Positions 1 through 10,108 of a stretch of DNA of 64,000 nucleotides are shown here, in pieces. Positions within the stretch are counted from its first letter, which is position 1. The number at the start of each line of letters is the position of its first letter. Below the pieces are notes generated by a model. It was not told the origin of the DNA and made no database searches. It saw only the letters and a list, made by a program, of their open reading frames with translations. Position numbers and translations under genes: made by a program. The stretch covers positions 178,530,085 through 178,594,084 of the forward strand of contig JBOZIK010000001.1 of NCBI GenBank assembly GCA_051453625.1, in the 5' to 3' direction. The DNA comes from Welwitschia mirabilis. Lineage: Eukaryota; Gnetophyta; Gnetopsida; Welwitschiales.

Positions 1-19
1 TTTATTGTCCATACCATTG

Positions 20-170
20 GCCTTCGATGGAATTACGACATTCGGATCACTCTGTCTATACTAGCGTGTTGTATTTTACATCTTAATTATAATTAACAGG
101 ATTGAATTTGAATGTGAACTATTACATAAATACACACCGCAATAGACATCATCTCCCATTTCAGTTTTGA
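20..170 (-). repeat. Fragment resembling sequence downstream of a gypsy integrase
   Basis: This stretch matches 38390-38570 at roughly three bases in four by eye. Shared blocks include the 'GGATCACT...CTATA.TAG' region and the later 'GCAATAGACA' block. At 38.4 kb the sequence lies at and just beyond the C-terminal end of the minus-strand integrase of element D. I infer that the window begins inside the 3' part of another minus-strand gypsy copy cut by the window edge. No integrase residues can be read here with confidence. Confidence 0.45.
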
Positions 171-1560
171 AATGATTATTATTTCTTATTTGTTAATTAT
201 GATTTTCATTCATAATAATAAAGTTAACATGTTATCTCTAATGTAATCTCTTACTAGGTGGTAATTTTTATCATACTTTTTATTAGGATTAGTAGATTTG
301 TGAAATGAAAAACTAATTAAATCTAAAACACCTTAAATCTATGAAATTTTATATCTATAAAACTATAGATTTGTAAATTTATGAAACTATAGGTTCATAA
401 ATTATAAAATTATAAATATGTAGCACTATTAATATTAAAATCTATGAAGCTATAGTTTAGGGATATCTTGCATGATGACATCTAACTCATTAGGAAAAAC
501 ACACATTAAAAAGCTAAGCATCATGACATCTAATACATCAAGGAAGATAAACATGTTAAAATAAGTAGCTACTAAGAATAAACCCACTTGGTTATTAAAA
601 CTATTAGAAACTAGTTAATGTCTTCCTTCTAAAAGAACATGTAATCTTATAAATCCTAACTATTATCTTATTTTTAATAATAGAAAAAGGAATCAAATGT
701 CTATATTAAGAATGAACCATTACTATTACTTAGGATTATCCATTATAAAAATTAATTAAAAGGTCAGTTCATTCGTTAAAAAAGTTATATAATAATTAAC
801 CATGATTAAAGTACAAGAAAGTTTACTTATAGTATAATGTATCTTTTAAATATCTATTATAAACATTAAACATACTTATTACCACACAAGTTTAGTATGC
901 CCATTATTGTTTTAAGGTGGAATAGCATTAGATCCTAAAAAAATATTTTATTAAAAGCAAAAATTATGAGTATATATAAGTTGACTATAAATGAACAAAT
1001 TCATGAATATATAAGAAAATAACCTTAGAGAAACACTTCGTCATAAGCTTTAAATTATTTTTTGTTACTTACTTTTCTTACATCTCTAAGGCTATCTTCC
1101 TTATATAAGAAGTTTTAAAGTAGAAATGAATGTAGATGTTGAATAGTGGATTTTTAGAATTTTCCAAATTCTTTTTTCAATTATAGATTTTAGATTTATT
1201 CATGGTATCTACTACTTTAGATAATGAAGTTTTTATCTTGTCATAATTTTATTCTTATTATTCATAGAAATGGATAGTAGTTTTTATTTCCAATTCACTT
1301 AAAGATACTAAAACTTCATATTGAAATGAATTAGAAATTCTTTCATTAATTTTTTTAAAATGTGGAGTAAGATATTATTGATGGTACTAGTTTGATCATG
1401 AAATTAGAAAATCTTTCACCTATGCATTAAATTCAATGCATATATTACTTTATAAAGATCAATTTATGATACAAGAAGAAAGAATTAAAACTCAAAATGG
1501 AGTAACAAAACTTATATTTAAAGATTTATGTATAATAAATAGAATTACATGAGTATGATT
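171..1560. other. AT-rich stretch with no recognisable gene
   Basis: No reading frame, LTR terminus or RNA gene was recognised. It lies just upstream of the first L1 coding signal and may contain its 5' untranslated region, but no boundary or promoter motif supports that. Confidence 0.4.
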
Positions 1561-1959
1561 AGGGATGAGAGGTTAAGAAGGAAAGCATATGAGGATGTAG
1601 GTAGGAGGAGAGATAGTGGACAAGAGGTTTAGGGTCAGAGGAGGGGGAGGAAGTGTGGTAAAAGAAGTCTTCTCATGCTAGAATAAAAGCAAGGATTTAT
1701 CACTCAAAGAGGTGCTATTTTTTTCTTCAAGTGACAAAAAAACCTAGTAAGTGTTTTTTGTTAGGTATGACTCAAGATACCCCATTACAAATTTTTTTAA
1801 CAAGGATGATTCATTTAAACTCAAAGTCTCACTAGAGTACTAAGTAAATATAAAAGAGAGTTTTTGATTTTTCTAATTAAGTAAATATAAAAATGGATTT
1901 CCCTAAAGTGGATGGGTATCAACTTAATTTAGTTGGTTACATTAGCAAAGGAATTAATT

Positions 1960-2400
1960 TTATTTAAGTTTAAATCAGAGTAAGATTTAAATAGTGGAAT
2001 TCTTAGAGTCTTATGGTTCTTTGGAGCAAGAGATCTAGCCTTAGCTAGGTGGATGTTAAGGGAGGATTTTCAAAAACATTTCCAAAAGCTTCTAATCTAG
2101 GTTAAGCTTAGAGACATCAACTTAGCATTATGAATTTAAAAGTTTATAAAGGCCTTAGATTGATAGTTCAGAAAAAGAAGCAACTTGGATCCAGTCACAA
2201 TGAGTGGTACCAAAATGGTACTAATTTATTTTTATGCTTAGATTAACCAACAACTAATAAATATGCTAAGAAAATTTGAGTTGATTCATTATTTTGGAGT
2301 AGATAAGGTTAAATTGTAATACAAGAATATCATGGACCATTATAGTTATTATAGGGCCTTTAACCATTTCAAGCATTTTTGCCCAAAGTTAAAAGAAGTA
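1960..2400 (+). pseudogene. L1 ORF1 relic (nucleic-acid-binding protein)
   Basis: ORF1 proteins of plant L1 elements coat the LINE RNA. Reading plus-strand frames by eye gives 'VKLRDINLAL' followed about 30 codons later by 'LDPVTMSGTKMVLIYFYA'. This is the pattern 'W-V-(K/R)-L-x-G-(I/L)-x-L...D-x-x-T...R-V-x-V-x-x' that follows the DUF4283 domain in plant L1 ORF1. The minus-strand L1 at about 63.6-63.75 kb has the matching 'IKLRGINLIL' and a corresponding second block. Frameshifts and TAG/TAA stops break it throughout. The zinc knuckle seen in the other copy could not be found at the expected place near 2.44 kb. It is a pseudogene without doubt; the family call is good but rests on short motifs. 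Confidence 0.6.
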
Positions 2401-2916
2401 ACATGCAAGAAGTATAAAAGGAAATAGCATGATTCATCTATTTTCTTCATGCTCTTATGTTCTATTTATAGGAAGTTAAACACCTTGTAAAAAATTATAT
2501 ACTTAAAAAGAAAAATCATGGTCTTTAAGCAGTCAAGGAAAAGGGGAAAATCATAAACTATTGTAAAATCTAAAGCAAGATTAGAAATAGAAATGAATAA
2601 GACAAAGCCCAAAGGAAAGGAGTACAAAGAAAAAATCCCATCAAGTAAAAAGAAGATGTTGAAAGATTTTAGTCAAGTTTTAGATCAAATAGATTATTTC
2701 CCTTAAGTATTTTAGATTTGAATGAAAAAGAGGATGAGAATGAAGAAAGGAAATAAGGTAAATTAGGCAAAAATAACCTAGTTGGTGAAGTTGAAGTAAG
2801 TAAGCCTAAGAGGGTTAAAAAGCCATCCATGGTAGATAAATCTAGAAAGAAAGTAGTAGAAAATACACCTAGATGTTCAAAGAGGACCTTAATGGACTTA
2901 GTGGAGAATAATAATT

Positions 2917-2958
2917 AAAAAAAGAAAGAAAGAAAGAAAGAAAGAAATAAAGAAAAAG

Positions 2959-2993
<35 letters not shown>

Positions 2994-2998
2994 AAAAA
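2917..2998 (+). repeat. (GAAA)n microsatellite
   Basis: About 80 bases of GAAA units with a few interruptions (one TAAA and a GAG change), inside the basic tail of the L1 ORF1 relic. The apparent Phe/Leu/Ser-rich minus-strand reading frame across it is only a product of this repeat. Confidence 0.95.
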
Positions 2999-3929
2999 CT
3001 AATTTGAACTAGTTGATGCATGAACTCAACAACAAAAAATAAAACCTTAGAAGAATTGATTGATAAGAAGAACATATAGATAACTTGTATTTAAGAAATT
3101 AAAGTCCAAAAAGGTATTTTCTAGCAAAAATGTAGAAGGAAATGGTGGGTTGAATGGATGCCTAGCTATAAGAAGGTAGATGGACTAGTAATACTAGTCA
3201 AGAAAGGAGTGAAAATAGCCAAGTTAAAATGAATAGATGGTTTTAAATCTTGCAATTCAAGAAATGATGGTTGATTAAACTTTATGCCCCTTAAACTTTA
3301 GTAGGAAAAATAAAGCTTTGGTAAACTCTAAAGGAAATGAATTTTCATCATAATAGGGTATTTTAGTCAAATTAGATAACAAAAAAAAGACAGGGAAAGG
3401 AAACTAAAATGACTTAGGAGTTTAGGATTTAAAGGAGATGATGCTCAAACTAAATGTGATAGATTTACCAATTCAAAAGGTGCAGATCACATGGTAAAAC
3501 TGTAAGAACGGAGTAGAGAGGATTATGCATAAAATATATAGAGTCTTAATTTCCTAATAATTAAGAAAAGATGAGAAATAAATCTTTGAGGGAAAAGAAA
3601 GGTGATGCTCCAACATAGACTAATTTATCTCATGACAAGTAGAGTTATGATGAGAAAGTCTCACTTTGATTTTAAGAATACATAGCTATAGGAGAAGGAG
3701 ATCACTAATTACATAGACAAGTCCTAGAGAATATATAAGAGATGTTCCATAGAAGCCTTACAGGTAAACCTAGTGAATTTGAAAGGCTAGCTTAACGATT
3801 GAAGAAAAAGATGGGTTCCTAAAGCTAGAGTGAAAGAGAACTAAAAGGGAAAGCTAAGGAAGATCTAGTTCAAGAAACAACATGAGGAAGACCTATATGA
3901 AAAAGAGTGGAGGAGGCTATGGAAGATGC

Positions 3930-4388
3930 ATAACATCAAGAAGAGAAACTTTATTGGAAATAACAATTACATACAAATTGGTTGAAGGATAGTGATAGAC
4001 ATACAAAATAATTTTTTAGAATGATAAATAATAGAAGACATCTAAAAAACATAGAAAAATTTACTTGAAAAGGATAAGCATATTACAAAAAAATATTCAA
4101 GGAGATTTCCCAAACCACTTTGAAGAGCTATGAGAGCAACTGAGTTCAAGAGAATGCTCTACTTTCTAGCCTAGCTACTGGAGGAGGAAGAACCTCCTAA
4201 GAGAGCTAGGAAAGGAGGAAGTTTAGAGAGTGATATGTAAGATGAAATTAGATAATAGCTTGGGCCAAATGAGTGGATGATAGCCTTCTTCAAGAAGTTT
4301 TAAAACATAATAGGCATATTAATGGAGCTGGCTTTCAACAAGGTTCTTTTGCTAGAAATAATCACCTATGCTTAGAACAACATCGATG
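3930..4388 (+). pseudogene. L1 ORF2 relic: pre-RT linker and reverse transcriptase N-terminus
   Basis: In plant L1 ORF2 the linker carries W-L-x-E-G-D-x-N-T-K-F-F-H followed by N-R-R. Here the plus strand reads 'NWLKDSDRHTK', a stop, then 'FFRMINNRRHLKNIEK' (about 3976-4062). Farther on 'NEWMIAFFKKF' (about 4268-4300) corresponds to the G-P-D-G-F...F-F-x-K-F-W motif at the start of the palm. The coding signal ends abruptly at the copia LTR. Missing residues include the GPDG glycine and the tryptophan, replaced by TAG or TAA. The minus-strand L1 has 'NSWMVKFFYKF' at the matching place, which supports both readings. Confidence 0.65.
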
Positions 4389-4549
4389 TGTTAGATTATA
4401 TTTTATCCATTGATGTTAAACTAATGTTTTTTATATAGAAAATTCTGTGTATCTTGTGCAGAAAATGTTAACAAAGTACAAGTTAGATGCTGAAGCCATG
4501 AATATTAAAAAATAACTACTAGAAACCTATCAAGTTTACTTATCCTCTT

Positions 4550-5150
4550 AAGGGATTGACCAGACCTTTAAGGGATCAATCGAACCTAGAGAATACTCTC
4601 ATAGTTAAAATAAATTTAGAGGGGTTAACTAAATTTCTAATGGGGTCAACTAGACCTGTGATCTCAAGAACAATATCCCTAAATTACATGATAAGGAGTC
4701 AACTAGATCCTTTATGGGGTCAACTAGAATTGTAAACTTGAGAACAGTATCCCTAAACTAAATGATAAGGGGTCGACTAGATCTATGATGGAATCGACTG
4801 GATTTGTAAACCTAGGAATGATAATCCTAAGCTGATTGTCAAGGCGTTGACTAGATCTTTGAAAGGATTAACTCGACCTGAGGACTATACAACTGATATC
4901 CCTGAGATGGAGTTGATGTAAGAAATTGAAATGATCTTTTATCAGGATTAGTAAGTAACTAGATAAAATTGTAGATGACTAGATAAGGGTTGACTGAATC
5001 CTAAGGGATCAACCAAATCCTGAGGGGTCAACTAGATGTAGAGTTATAAGAAAATAAGGTAACCAAAAAACTTCACTCAGATGACTTGTGTAAGTCACAA
5101 TACTAGATGGGATTGACCATACTTTTAAGGAGTTAACCTATTGAAATGGA
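4550..5150 (+). repeat. Array of degenerate GGGGTCRACTAGAYCT motifs in U3
   Basis: About 16 irregularly spaced copies of a 14-18 base motif, GGGGTCRACTAGAYCT, can be counted, for example starting near 4554, 4571, 4639, 4694, 4716, 4769, 4790, 4843, 4984, 5005 and 5023. The core GTCGAC is palindromic and most variants differ by C-to-T or G-to-A. The same array occurs in the 3' LTR (about 10290-10890) and on the minus strand in copia B (about 22740-23290). Position in U3 suggests repeated transcription-factor sites, but that is inference. Confidence 0.8.
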
Positions 5151-5251
5151 AATGAAATTTTATATCCATTATGTATCCATTAGATATCCATTTTCTAGCC
5201 ATTTATAGCCATTAAAAGTGCATTTTCAAATGTAATAAACCCTAAAGCTTT

Positions 5252-5263
5252 TTAATATAGATA
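5252..5263 (+). promoter_or_regulatory. Probable TATA box of copia A 5' LTR (worn)
   Basis: Reads TTAATATAGATAGCC. The equivalent positions in the 3' LTR (11013-11022) and in copia B (22598-22608, minus) read TAATATAAATAGC, so the 5' copy has lost one A to G. Its place between the U3 repeats and the pyrimidine-rich LTR end fits a promoter. Confidence 0.5.
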
Positions 5264-5895
5264 GCCAAGATAGAGATGATCACAAAGACTTTTTGACTCT
5301 TGATCGAAGGACTAAATATTGTGATATTTACTGTAGCATCTTGATAGTGTACTCCTAACTAAGGAAGATCTATCATTTACTGTATCAGTGCATTTAAAGT
5401 TAAATCTAGTGCTTTATTTGTTGTATTATCTACAAGAGAAGAGCTTCATCAAAACCATTGTACCAAGGAATAATCGATATCTGTGCATCTTGGCATTATT
5501 GCATCATTATCTCACATTGTAAAAGGTTGAGACTTAGCCTACAAAAATCCATTGGAAAGGTTGAGACTTAGCCTACAAAAGTCTATTTCTAAAGGTTGCA
5601 GCTGAAACTAAAATACCTAAAAGAGTAACAAGATTTGAATTAAGCTTGTTAATAAGTTGATCATTAAGAGTAGAGTAGGGGGTTTCCTAAACCACTATAA
5701 AATCCTGCTCGCATCTATTTGGTATTTTATACTTTTAGTTAGTTTTATTTCTTTGAATACTTTTAGATTTTCTTTGCATGCACGAATCTATTAGCAAGTT
5801 TTTTTAAGCAAGTTTTTTATTATGTCATGAGTTTATTTTATTTAATTTTTAAAGAACCTATTCAACCCCCCTCTATGGTTCTCGATTCTATCAAT

Positions 5896-5908
5896 TGGTA
5901 TCAAAGCT
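5896..5908 (+). other. Primer-binding site, tRNA-Met type
   Basis: TGGTATCAAAGCT begins two bases after the LTR end, where the initiator tRNA-Met 3' end would prime minus-strand DNA synthesis. The usual plant copia form is TGGTATCAGAGC; here one G has become A. Confidence 0.85.
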
Positions 5909-5959
5909 AAGTTAAGTCTTTCTTTAGATTTTAACCAATCTAAACTTTAGATCCCTATA

Positions 5960-6901
5960 ATGAGTAATCCATCTAATGATTTTTTCACTAGTTGTCCACT
6001 CATGTTTGATGAATTTAACTATGCATATTGGAAAGCTAGGATGAGATTTTTTCTTAGATTCTTAGATGACGATATAAAAGAATTTATCTATAAGGGATAT
6101 TATGTACCTATGTTGTCAAAAATGGATGCCAAATATAATACCACTTTACCAAATCTTGAGTTTAATGTGCTACCACTAACAAAACTAAAGCTACCACAGA
6201 TGCCCATGCTCTTAATGTGATATTTTATGCAATCTATGCAAAGAATTTAAAATTATAGTAGACTATTATGCTAAACAGGCTTAGGATATATTTTAGATAG
6301 CATACAAATAAAATTCAAGCATAAAGCAAGCAAAAATTCAAATGCTTTTTTATAGATTTAAAGACATCCACAAGGATGAGGAGGAGATTTTAAAGGAGTT
6401 CTTTTCAAGACCCACTAATATTGTAAACTCTATGGCAAGTCTTAAAGAATTGCTGGATGAAGGAAAGATGGTCAAAAAGGTATTGAGATTTCTACTATAG
6501 AGATTTGACCAAAGACCATAGCCATCAAGGAAAGCAAGAACATAAATGTAATAGCACTAGAAGAACTACAACGAAATCTACAAACTTATGAACTTAAATT
6601 TGCTAAAGATAAGAATAAAGGTATTATCTTGAAATGTGTATAGGAAAAATACAAGGATGAAAAACAAGACTTGGATGATGATAAAGTGACTCTTATAGCT
6701 AGAAGATTCAAGAAGCTTCTACATAGAAAAGAAAAGAAAGGCGAGTTAAGCAAAAACTTGAAAAGAAGTCATTTGAAGTACAGGAAGAAGGAAGATAAAG
6801 GTAAAGAAATCTATTACTACTCATTCAAAGGATTTGGTCATATGGAAAATGAGTGCCCAAAAACTAAAAAAGACAACAAGAAATTAAATAATTCTTTTTG
6901 A
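5960..6901 (+). pseudogene. Copia gag relic (UBN2-type, worn CCHC knuckle)
   Basis: Gag forms the cytoplasmic particle that packages element RNA. It opens with an ATG at 5960. The first 86 codons contain 'YWKARMRFFLRFLDDD', the signature of UBN2/DUF4219 copia gags, and end at a TGA. Frames then shift, with stops where Gln or Trp codons are expected. The C-terminal part (6671-6901) reads 'VTLIARRFKKLLHRK' and then 'YYYSFKGFGHMENECP'. This is a CX2CX4HX4C zinc knuckle whose first two cysteines are now Tyr (TAC) and Phe (TTC), while His and the last Cys remain. It could not bind zinc as written. Gag start, knuckle and the coiled coil that follows appear in SIRE/Maximus order. Confidence 0.8.
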
Positions 6902-6982
6902 ATTGCAACATGAGATAATGATAATAAGGATGATGATAAAAATTCAAGTCAAGAGTCAAATAGAGACAAAAAATTATCCTTC

Positions 6983-7264
6983 ATGGTAATTGTGCCTTCT
7001 CTCAAGAACTTACCTAGCACATCAGGGTATAATGACTTGGACATAATTGATGAAAAAGAGAATGAACTAAAGACTACATGTCATAAGCTATACGAAGAAT
7101 GTGAAAAGCTAGAAAAAAGGATAAATAATTTGAATAAAGTAGTAAAGTCCTTCACCAAACAGAAGGAGAAAATTAAAATAAAATACAATTTGCTAAAATA
7201 TAACAACTCTAATATCTTAGCAGAGGTAAAAGATCTATCTTTCTTTGTTAATAAATTTTTCTAG
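6983..7264 (+). pseudogene. Coiled-coil segment of the copia gag region
   Basis: This reading frame of 93 codons lies downstream of the knuckle and begins at an ATG that is probably not a true start. Residues about 20-75 are dense in Glu, Lys, Leu and Ile with heptad-like spacing, including 'HKLYEECEKLEKRINNLN'. SIRE-type elements carry such a coiled coil between two zinc fingers. The copia B counterpart (27143-26916, minus) has 'QELYEECKKLAKRISDLN', and conservation across two copies shows it was coding in the parent family. Role unknown; it is thought to help Gag assembly. Confidence 0.7.
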
Positions 7265-7394
7265 TTATTCTTCTAAGTTAGAATAGATTCTTGGAGTTCA
7301 AAAACTTACTAGAGATAAATTAAGTAACAGATTTATTCCCCAAAATACATAAGAATAATTAAACAGGTAATGTAAGTTTACATATAGAGTTTCT

Positions 7395-7436
7395 TATAAT
7401 TTTTATGATAAAATTGGCCATTCAAAGTTATTTTGT
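7395..7436 (+). pseudogene. Second zinc finger of the copia polyprotein, both early cysteines lost
   Basis: The frame reads 'YNFYDKIGHSKLFC'. Spacing is that of CX2CX4HX4C, with both first cysteines changed to Tyr (TGT to TAT), while the His and last Cys stay. It lies between the coiled coil and the protease, as in SIRE-like copia polyproteins. Confidence 0.6.
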
Positions 7437-7559
7437 AATATTAGGAACTTAATGCTTTTTTCAAATTTAGTGAATTATTTGCCATTTAAATCTAACAAGG
7501 CTAAGTGGGTAAGAGCTAATAATCTTAAAATTCTTTTATTCCAGATAGCTCTCAAATGA

Positions 7560-7690
7560 TTAAGTGTAAATAGTTAGTACTTGGACAGTGGATGCTCAAG
7601 ATACATGATAGGAGAAAGATCAAATTTTTAAACTTAAAAAGTATTAATGGAGGAGATCAAAGAAAGTAAGTTACCTTAACTTAATGATGT
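7560..7690 (+). pseudogene. Copia aspartic protease stub
   Basis: The frame at 7578-7628 reads 'YLDSGCSRYMIGERSNF', the copia retropepsin active site, with the catalytic Asp-Ser-Gly intact. The Trp normally just before it is TAG. 'LNDVLYV' follows near 7678, as in the usual protease-to-integrase passage. Within about 250 bases the match to pol stops, and the sequence runs into the segment that precedes the second ORF. Integrase and reverse transcriptase are therefore deleted, not just mutated. Copia B would have its protease inside the 935-base gap at 25663-26597. Confidence 0.75.
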
Positions 7691-8475
7691 ATTATATGTG
7701 ACAAAGGTTACAAAATAGTATTTGAAAAATTGAAATGTGAAAATGAGTGCTATTGTTCTTACCACAAATCAAGTAAATAATGTTTATAGAATAGAGACTC
7801 ATGTAAAATTATACAATAATTAGTTAAATCATGTGAACTATAACATTAAAAATGGAAACATTGGCTTAAATTTCCTTAGAACTAAACATTTTCTAGAAAA
7901 TTATAAAGTGAGACTCTATTTTTGTAATTTTATTTTTGATCACAAATATGAACTAGGGGTTAACTCACCATCCTCTAGCTGATTATAGAATAGTTAACTA
8001 GATCTAAGATTTGACCAACTAGATGTGGTTGATCAATTGGTCTAAAAGCCCAATCGCTTAAACCTCTTTCTGTACTATAGACTAGTGTGTTGATGAGATA
8101 ACTATATTTTCCATCGATCAACTGGATCTGATAGATCACAGTGTAAAAGTATCATTAGTGGACCCGATTTCACTCTTCATATCATCCTATTTCATAATCT
8201 TTATAAAAGAAAGAGACATCTGGTTCGATTCCATTATGTTTTAGCGCTCTCTATCTCTCAGATCTAGAGATTTTCTTCCAGATCTAGAGCTTTGATCTTA
8301 GATCTAGTAATTTTTTNNNNNNNNNNNNNNNNNNNNNNNNNNNNNNNNNNNNNNNNNNNNNNNNNNNNNNNNNNNNNNNNNNNNNNNNNNNNNNNNNNNN
8401 NNNNNNNNNNNNNNNNTCCAGATCTAGAGCTTTGATCTTAGATCTAGTAATTTTTTCTTTTTTTTTTTTGCTTCT
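7691..8475 (+). other. Link region between protease stub and second ORF, with palindromic repeats
   Basis: It includes a short frame ending 'HKYELGVNSP' (about 7937-7970), matched in copia B by 'HENELGVQLP' (25424-25500, minus), so this join is shared by both copies. 7960-8160 holds more GTCAAC/GATCAACTGG-type motifs like those in the LTR. 8260-8316 has GATCTAGA repeats, then a 100-N gap. Confidence 0.55.
8317..8416. other. Assembly gap, 100 N, with the same 40 bases on both edges
   Basis: Positions 8277-8316 and 8417-8456 are identical. Contig ends that overlap but were not merged give this pattern, so the gap may have no real length; a short tandem repeat is the alternative. Confidence 0.9.
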
Positions 8476-8495
8476 AAGATCTTGAATAAGGTAGA

Positions 8496-9483
8496 TTGGA
8501 TAAAAGCTCCTTAGGGAAGAGAGTTAAAGAAACTCTAGAAAGAGATCCTATTATCTTCTACCAAGGGATGTCTAAGAAAGACATTCAGAACTTTTCAGAG
8601 AAGTTTAAAAAGAAGCTTGTGTATCAAGAATGGTCTATGGTAACCTTAAAGATTAGAGAACTTAAGGAGGTAATTCATCTCCTAAGAAATTAGGATATTG
8701 AATATCTTCTAAATGTTTCTAGTTTCTCTTATCCTTTTCTTACTTGTATATTTTATTATAATACAACTTATGATCATGATTTAGGAACTCTTGAGACCCT
8801 TGTTTTGGGGAAGCAGCTAAAGGTTACTACAATCCTTATCTTTGATCTTATTGATCTTTCCAAAGGTAACTATGAAGAGTTTTGACCTCTTTGTGATACC
8901 ATGGAAGATAAACTAGTAGTGAAAAGGGAGATCTGTGGTAAGACTCACACTTGAAAACATATCATTTTCACTTTCTTGCTTACACCTAAGTACCATTTTC
9001 TTTATTTGATTTTTACTTATAATTTTCTACCTTTAGCAAGGCATCATGATGAGGCCTCTAGCTATAGTACATATTTGATGTATCTAATAGGGACTGAGCA
9101 TTCTATTGATTCTCCTACCATCATACTGAAGAATATGAACTCTCAGTTGAAGTATCACAAGACTAGGTTCTTACCCTACTCTGTGCTTATCACAAATTTA
9201 TGCCATCATTTTCATGTACCTTTTCATTTTAAGCTTAAAACCCTCCAACCGTAGCACCCATTGGGTGTACAACACTTTTCGAATGCACATTTTTACCCCT
9301 TCTAAGAAGTCCTCAAAGTTACACTCTATGAAGGAAGCCTCTTCTAATGAGACTATTTTATACCTAAGATGGATTGATTCTAGTACTAGACATATGAAGG
9401 AAGAACTAATAGCAACTAGATATGACATTGCTAATACTTTAGCAAAGACCACTAGCTCAGCATGCATGAGAGGATATGAATAA
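8496..9483 (+). pseudogene. Second ORF of copia A, ATHILA ORF-1-like or plant-transposon domain
   Basis: No polymerase motif is present. The start is lost: copia B opens 'MAESSPKRR' with ATG at 25059 (minus), whereas here the codon is TTG. The N-terminus 'DPIIFYQGMSKKDI' matches B's 'LAIFYQGILEED'. The middle (8976-9254) contains 'FTYNFLPLARHHDE' and 'LPYSVLITNL'. This is the layout I recall for the proteins filed as ATHILA ORF-1 or 'putative plant transposon protein', with an H-x-L..LP....H block followed by LPYG-x-L-I-T. The C-terminus continues in another frame at 9214-9483 and ends in an acidic tail; B has 'GGDEEKSKKD' there. Function unknown. At least two frameshifts and several stops make it inactive. 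Confidence 0.6.
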
Positions 9484-9596
9484 GAATAAGATTCAGAAAA
9501 AGATTATAAAGAGGAATAAGAAGAAAAGGAGGAGTCTAATTAGAATTTTTCTCTTGATTATGTTTTACTTGTGTGATTTTATTCTCTCCTTTGTTA

Positions 9597-9620
9597 TTAA
9601 TGTCAAAAGGGGAAAAATTA
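9597..9620 (+). other. Upstream polypurine-like motif
   Basis: AATGTCAAAAGGGGAAAAAT lies about 510 bases before the 3' LTR. Copia B has the matching GATGTCAAAAGGGGAAGAAT (about 23949-23975, minus). A second such motif abuts the LTR. The duplicated motif could prime extra plus-strand synthesis; that is inference. Confidence 0.45.
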
Positions 9621-10108
9621 GTTGTTTGTTATTTGTTGCTAATGCCTTCATATGCAATATGCTCTTGATGAGCACTTTTATTTTATAATGCTTATGTTTA
9701 ATGGAATCAAAATGCACTTGTTTTATTATTTTTAATTTCTATCAAATATTTGTCTCAAAGTCTTTTAAAAAGTACAAGTCACATTTCTATATGAAATTCC
9801 ATTGTCTAATATGCTGAATATTAAAGATTTAAATGTTGTTGATTCCATATTGGAAATGAACTCTAAAATTATCAATGATCAATATGTTAGATGGTTTATG
9901 TGATCACATTGTGCTTTTCATAAATATTGTGTTCCTAACTCTCCAAATGTGCACCTTAAAATTATTTTTATTTTAACACAAAATTTGACTTATGAAAATG
10001 TTTTAATTGATTTTAAAAGGCTAAATATTTTTCAAAGAGTAATAGACATTCTATGAGGGGGATTTTTCTTAGTTTTAAATATGTTTACAACTAAGTATTA
10101 TTTGCCAT

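Larger units (their letters stand above)
1561..4388 (+). mobile_element. L1-type LINE, 5' portion, interrupted by copia element A
   Basis: This is the left part of a decayed non-LTR retrotransposon. From left to right it shows an ORF1-like segment (about 1960-2400), a basic Lys/Glu-rich ORF1 tail (2500-2870), the ORF2 linker before reverse transcriptase (about 3930-4080) and the reverse transcriptase N-terminus (about 4190-4388). The frame is lost at 4388, where a copia LTR begins with TGTTAG, and the same reverse transcriptase resumes at 11481. A related copy lies on the minus strand from 56.5 kb to the window end, and the ORF1 segments of the two align. The endonuclease expected near 3.1-3.7 kb could not be read clearly. 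The left end is approximate. Confidence 0.7.
4389..5893 (+). repeat. 5' LTR of copia A
   Basis: It begins TGTTAGATTATATTTT at 4389, just after the L1 frame is cut, and ends CTATCA at 5893 two bases before the primer-binding site. Matching sequence lies at 10128-11480. U3 contains many short repeats built around GTCGAC/GTCAAC (4550-5150), and a worn TATA box lies near 5252. Confidence 0.85.

Noticed and set aside
2869-3075. Phe/Leu/Ser-rich minus-strand frame, like a membrane peptide
   Set aside because: Direct translation of the (GAAA)n repeat.
9198-9467. 89-codon minus-strand frame
   Set aside because: Antisense shadow of the second ORF of copia A, which reads on the plus strand here.
9476-9688. 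Lys/Arg-rich frame and the similar one at 23938-24135
   Set aside because: Shifted reading of the acidic tail of the extra ORF and of the tract after it.
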